Below are positions 60,701 to 64,000 of a stretch of DNA of 64,000 bases, piece by piece. Each line of letters opens with the position of its first letter. Within the stretch, counting starts at the first letter, position 1. A program made the position numbers and the translations under genes. The notes under the pieces are model-generated. The model saw nothing but the letters and a program-made list of their open reading frames with translations. It made no database searches and was not told the DNA's origin. Source of the DNA: Pseudorasbora parva (Eukaryota > Chordata > Actinopteri > Cypriniformes > Gobionidae); NCBI RefSeq assembly GCF_024679245.1, contig NC_090175.1:53333213-53397212 (forward strand), given 5' to 3'.

Positions 60701-62229
60701 TTTGTGCTTTTTTGTTTGATTATACATGCAGCAAAGAAAATCATTGCAACAGTTTAGATTGATTTTTTCAGAACACTTCCTATCACAAACTTTGCCTAGA
60801 CGCCAAATTTAAAATGAAAAGTCACTTTAATATGAATGTTTCTCATTAAATTTAAAAACAAATGACTTGAACGTGCATTTGGACAGAAGCACACTGAGAT
60901 TTGTTCACGATTAGACAGAAGACACAAATGAGACAAATGACACGGTAGACAGAAATGAACTTGACGGAAAAAGACTACATTGTCAGAAGTCTCAGTATTT
61001 CTCATCAAATTATTCTAAACTCAAATTATTAGAAAAAGAATTATGAGTGCAAAACTCATATTCGCATCTCCGTAGGACAACAACTGTTATGTCTGTATTT
61101 CAGAAGCATCTTAAGTTAATGCTTAACTATTCCTGAGCAATGACTGAGAAACAAAGCAAATTCCTACTTTTGTAATAATGTCTCTGTTTTGAAGAAATGA
61201 TAACGTGGTGGTTATTGTTATTCTTGCTGTGCCTTTGGTAAAGCTTTATTGTTTATTTCATGGATGTGGATGTTTTTAATGCATCTATAATCAATCATTT
61301 CCCTCCTCTTGTGTAAAGATGTCTCTGTTCTTATGTGTACATGTCTTTCTCTCAAATTTCTCTGCTTGGCCCACAGTCCAGAAAATCTCTCACCAGTTTC
61401 CCTTTTTTTCCTCTCAATATTCCATTGTTGTCCCAGACTGGTGTAATTGTTGATGTAAATGGTTTTGAGGGCAGGGGTGTACAAAACCCAGAATTTCGAA
61501 ATAAATAAGATACATTTCAGAACATTTTCAATCTAAATTAAATCTATATTCCCTTCTTGCCAAATTACTTGTGTTTGTAACACATATTTTTCTAGTCAGC
61601 ATTTAATTAGCTGCTGAAGCATAAGGGTGTTAACATTTTCAGGTGCCAGAGCAGCCCTCTTGTTGCACTGAATGTCCTGCAAGTGAAAGTAGTCTCTCCC
61701 ATGTCCCAGTTGAAGCAGGAGCTGCTACATATTTCTGTGCAGTGGTTGGAGCTTGTCGGGACCTCTGCCGTTGGGCAGACCACCGTTGTAAGAGGGCATT
61801 GTTCAAGGCTTATGCTAGGCTCTGCTCGGTATCCAGCAAGAGGGCTGGATTCCAGTTATGTTTCATAATCTGACTCCGTATCAGAGCCCATCAACAGCAG
61901 ACCAATTTTCTTCTTGTGTGGCTCTGATCCAGCATCTGAGTAAAGTGGAGCCGGTTCCTCCTCTTTTAGCATCTTGTCTAATGTTCCCCAAACTTTAGGA
62001 ATGCATTTCAGGTTTTTGAAACTGGGATCAAGAGCTGTTGTGATTTTGAGCTAAGCAATGTTTGTGCTTTCTTTGCGTTTTGTCAAATCCTCTTTTAACG
62101 TGTCCTTAAAGCACTCAACATAAGCACGGACATCTTCTGTGACAGCCATCTTCAGGGACAAGTGGCAACATTCAGGAAACAACAGATTCCAATTAATAGA
62201 TTGCATTTACTAAAAATGACCTATCATCA

Positions 62230-62800
62230 TTAGGTCTTCTTAGGTATGCAGCAAAGCATTAGTGAAGCGATAACACGCACAGCCTTGAGGCGGATGGGCT
62301 ACAACAGCAGAAGACCCCACCGGATACCACTCATCTCCACTACAAATGGGAAAAAGAGACTACAATTTGCATGAGCTCACCAAAATTAGACAGTTGAAGA
62401 CTGGAAAAATGTTGCCTGGTCTGATGAGTCTCGATTTCTGTTGAGACATTCAGATGGTAGAGTCAGAATGTGGCGTAAACAGAATGAGAACATGGATTTA
62501 TCATGCCTTGTTACCACTGTGCAGGCTGGTGGTGGTGGTGTAATGGTGTGGGGGTGTGGGGGAGTGGGGGGTGGTTTTTTGGCACACTTTAGGCCCCTTA
62601 GTGCTAATTGGGCATCGTTTAAATGCCACAGCCTACCTGAGCATTGTTTCTGACCATGTCCATCCCTTTATGACCACCACCCATCCTCTGATGGCTACTT
62701 CCAGCAGGATAATGCACCATGTCACAAAGCTTGAATAATTTCTAATTGGTTTCTTGAACATGACAGAGAGTTCACTGTACTAAAACTGTCCTAAAAACGG
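62230..62800 (+). pseudogene. Tc1-like transposon fragment inserted in the hAT relic
   Basis: Plus-strand Tc1 sequence. ITRTALRRMGYNSRRPHR lies near 62,267-62,320, WKNVAWSDESRFLLRH near 62,402-62,450 (first Asp), a glycine-rich GGGGVMVWG near 62,530-62,555, and CAGCAGGATAATGCACC near 62,703 encodes QQDNAP (second Asp). The third catalytic residue is missing because the copy stops near 62,795. It shares its family with the split copy at 28,990-32,730. Frameshifts separate the motifs. Confidence 0.85.
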
Positions 62801-62821
62801 CCTGATGATTTCCTTGTTCTA

Positions 62822-63251
62822 TGAAGTCCCACCTTCAGAAACACGTAACGAGTTCTGATTGGGCCAGCGCTTCCTGTGTTGTGATTGGACAGCAGCTTAG
62901 CGCACTTTGCCTGGAAAGGTACCGCCTTTTACCATAACGGGGAGATGCAAGCTGAATGTGCTCTTCTCCACGTGGGAGAGCAACAACACCACGCCCCCTT
63001 GTTTGCGTGTTCTTGTGGGCGGAGGGTAAGTCAATAAACGGTTCTAGTGACGTCATTCCTGAAGGAAGTGCAGGGCTGTAGTCCAAACCGGCCGTTCGCT
63101 GTAGGCTTTGAAAAGGAACTTCTGTTAAATAAAATATCTCGCTTGGCATTGAACTTTAAGCTTTATAATTTTAAAGGTATTATTTATGCTCCAACAGCAA
63201 CATTTCACACTAACTAAAGTTTGAAAGATGGAATCGCGAAGAACAGGACCT
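62822..63251. mobile_element. TTAA-type non-autonomous element, left end truncated
   Basis: The right end GAACAGGACCT abuts TTAA at 63,252-63,255. The interior holds GTGATTGGACAGCAGC, CCATAACGGGGAGATGC and CCACGTGGGAGAGCAAC, resembling a common cyprinid family. The left boundary joins the Tc1 fragment and lacks the expected inverted end and TTAA. No coding capacity. Confidence 0.6.
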
Positions 63252-63856
63252 TTAACATTACTCACAATAATATTAATGAATAGAACCTTATTGTAAGATG
63301 TTGTTCTCTCTCTCTTACATACACAGGACTTATTTTGATATCAATCTGAAAATATGAAAAACTGGATACAAATAACATAACACTAAATAAATTGAAGTAC
63401 CAACCTGCACGGTTCCAGTTGTTTCTCCAGCCTGGCAAGTTTATCAAACTCTGCAGATGGTAGAAGGGATAGCTTGTGGTTGTGATGAGCCAATGTTGCC
63501 ATCAGGGGGTCTTTGTTGCGTAGTATCCGGCTGACCATCTCGAGGGTGGAATGCCACCTTGTGAGAGTTCAAGAGATTCTTCGCCCAGGCCATGAGAAAT
63601 TTGCTGTGCTTTCATGTCTATCATATTAGATTGGCTATGTTTGAAACATCTGAATCATTTTCGACATCCCTAACTCTAACGGCATCAAACTCACCTTCAC
63701 AAAGAGCCATGACGATTAAGGCATATGCTCGTATGGAAGCAATTTGCAGTCAGATGGCTTACCTGAAAGAGCCAATAAAATACTATTACTGTTATTCCTT
63801 TACTGATGTTGTATTAAAATGCCCACGAATGTGTCAGAGATTTGGATAATGGTTTG

Positions 63857-64000
63857 TGTCACGGTTCATGGATTCCCTGTCTCACTCTTGGGTGCGTGTT
63901 GAATGTAGGTGAGGGCGGAGCCTGGGATTGGCTCATCACGCACCTGTGGCTGATCACCTGCACCAGCTGCAACTCATCACCTTCACACTATTTAGTCTCT
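63857..64000 (+). mobile_element. Probable start of an LTR retrotransposon, cut by the window edge
   Basis: TGTCACGGTTCATGG begins with the TG usual for LTRs. TGAGGGCGGAGCCTGG, GATCACCTGCACCAGC and CACACTATTTAGTCTCT follow, the last resembling a TATA-box region near a transcription start. Such TGTCACGG starts are familiar from fish gypsy-like LTRs. The rest lies beyond the window, so a solo LTR and a full element cannot be told apart. Confidence 0.4.

Larger units (their letters stand above)
61640..63730 (-). pseudogene. hAT-type (ZBED-like) transposase relic, interrupted
   Basis: The minus strand at 63,570-63,412 encodes LTRWHSTLEMVSRILRN, then SAEFDKLARLEKQLEPCR, conserved parts of the RNase-H-like region in hAT/ZBED transposases. 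It ends at a donor-like CAG followed by GTTGGT. Further downstream, 62,170-61,640 encodes MAVTEDVRAYVECFKDTL, a stop in STNIA*, then LKITTALDPSFKNLKCIPK and KVWGTLDKMLKEE, the next C-terminal region. Between the two lie a Tc1 fragment (62,230-62,800) and another element (62,822-63,251), with loss of the intervening hAT sequence. Stops and frameshifts make it inactive. Confidence 0.82.

Overview
This window looks like intergenic or intronic DNA from a teleost fish, most likely a cyprinid. The call rests on AT-rich sequence, very dense microsatellites, and many DNA-transposon relics of types that I recognise from carp, goldfish and zebrafish genomes: Tc1-like transposases, TTAA-flanked non-autonomous elements, hAT relics, and the 3' end of an L2/CR1-type LINE. 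Family recognition is from memory and no database search was run. I found no intact protein-coding gene, no rRNA or tRNA gene, and no CRISPR array. Almost every open frame is short, or is a by-product of simple repeats. The only identifiable coding matter is broken transposase and reverse-transcriptase sequence.

Layout. Positions 1-22,500 are mostly unique AT-rich sequence with scattered microsatellites and small relics. They include a GC-richer, promoter-like island near 4,960-5,260, one TTAA-flanked element at 14,947-15,345, and a decayed plus-strand Tc1 element at 19,255-20,395. Positions 22,500-26,000 hold a minus-strand Tc1 fragment, a retroposon-like segment with an L2-like tail, and 1.4 kb of back-to-back simple repeats. 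Positions 26,700-32,730 hold two adjacent TTAA elements followed by a large nested structure. There, a minus-strand Tc1 copy is split by a small element (itself split by a TTAA element) and by a 2-kb foldback element whose right arm is a greatly expanded 19/21-bp minisatellite. Positions 34,000-36,070 hold another plus-strand Tc1 fragment and a palindrome-rich repeat. Positions 38,440-41,372 are two TTAA elements sharing one TTAA junction, each with its own insertion. Positions 41,740-43,660 are a minus-strand LINE fragment interrupted by a hAT-like element that itself carries a TTAA element. Positions 44,300-54,900 are mostly unique sequence with a near-perfect 116-bp foldback element. Positions 55,087-56,316 are a clean 1.23-kb TTAA element. 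Positions 61,640-63,730 are a minus-strand hAT transposase relic interrupted by other transposons. The last 144 bases look like the start of an LTR.

The main biological content is therefore the transposon community and its nesting order. At least nine insertions use TTAA targets, and their ends mostly begin AGG or AGC, which suggests mobilisation by one or a few piggyBac/Kolobok-type transposases encoded elsewhere. The most unusual object is the asymmetric foldback element at 30,012-32,018. Several unique blocks rich in transcription-factor-like motifs are noted as possible conserved non-coding elements. Two weak exon-like signals (50,956-51,119 minus and 54,440-54,615 plus) are recorded, but neither could be assigned to a gene.
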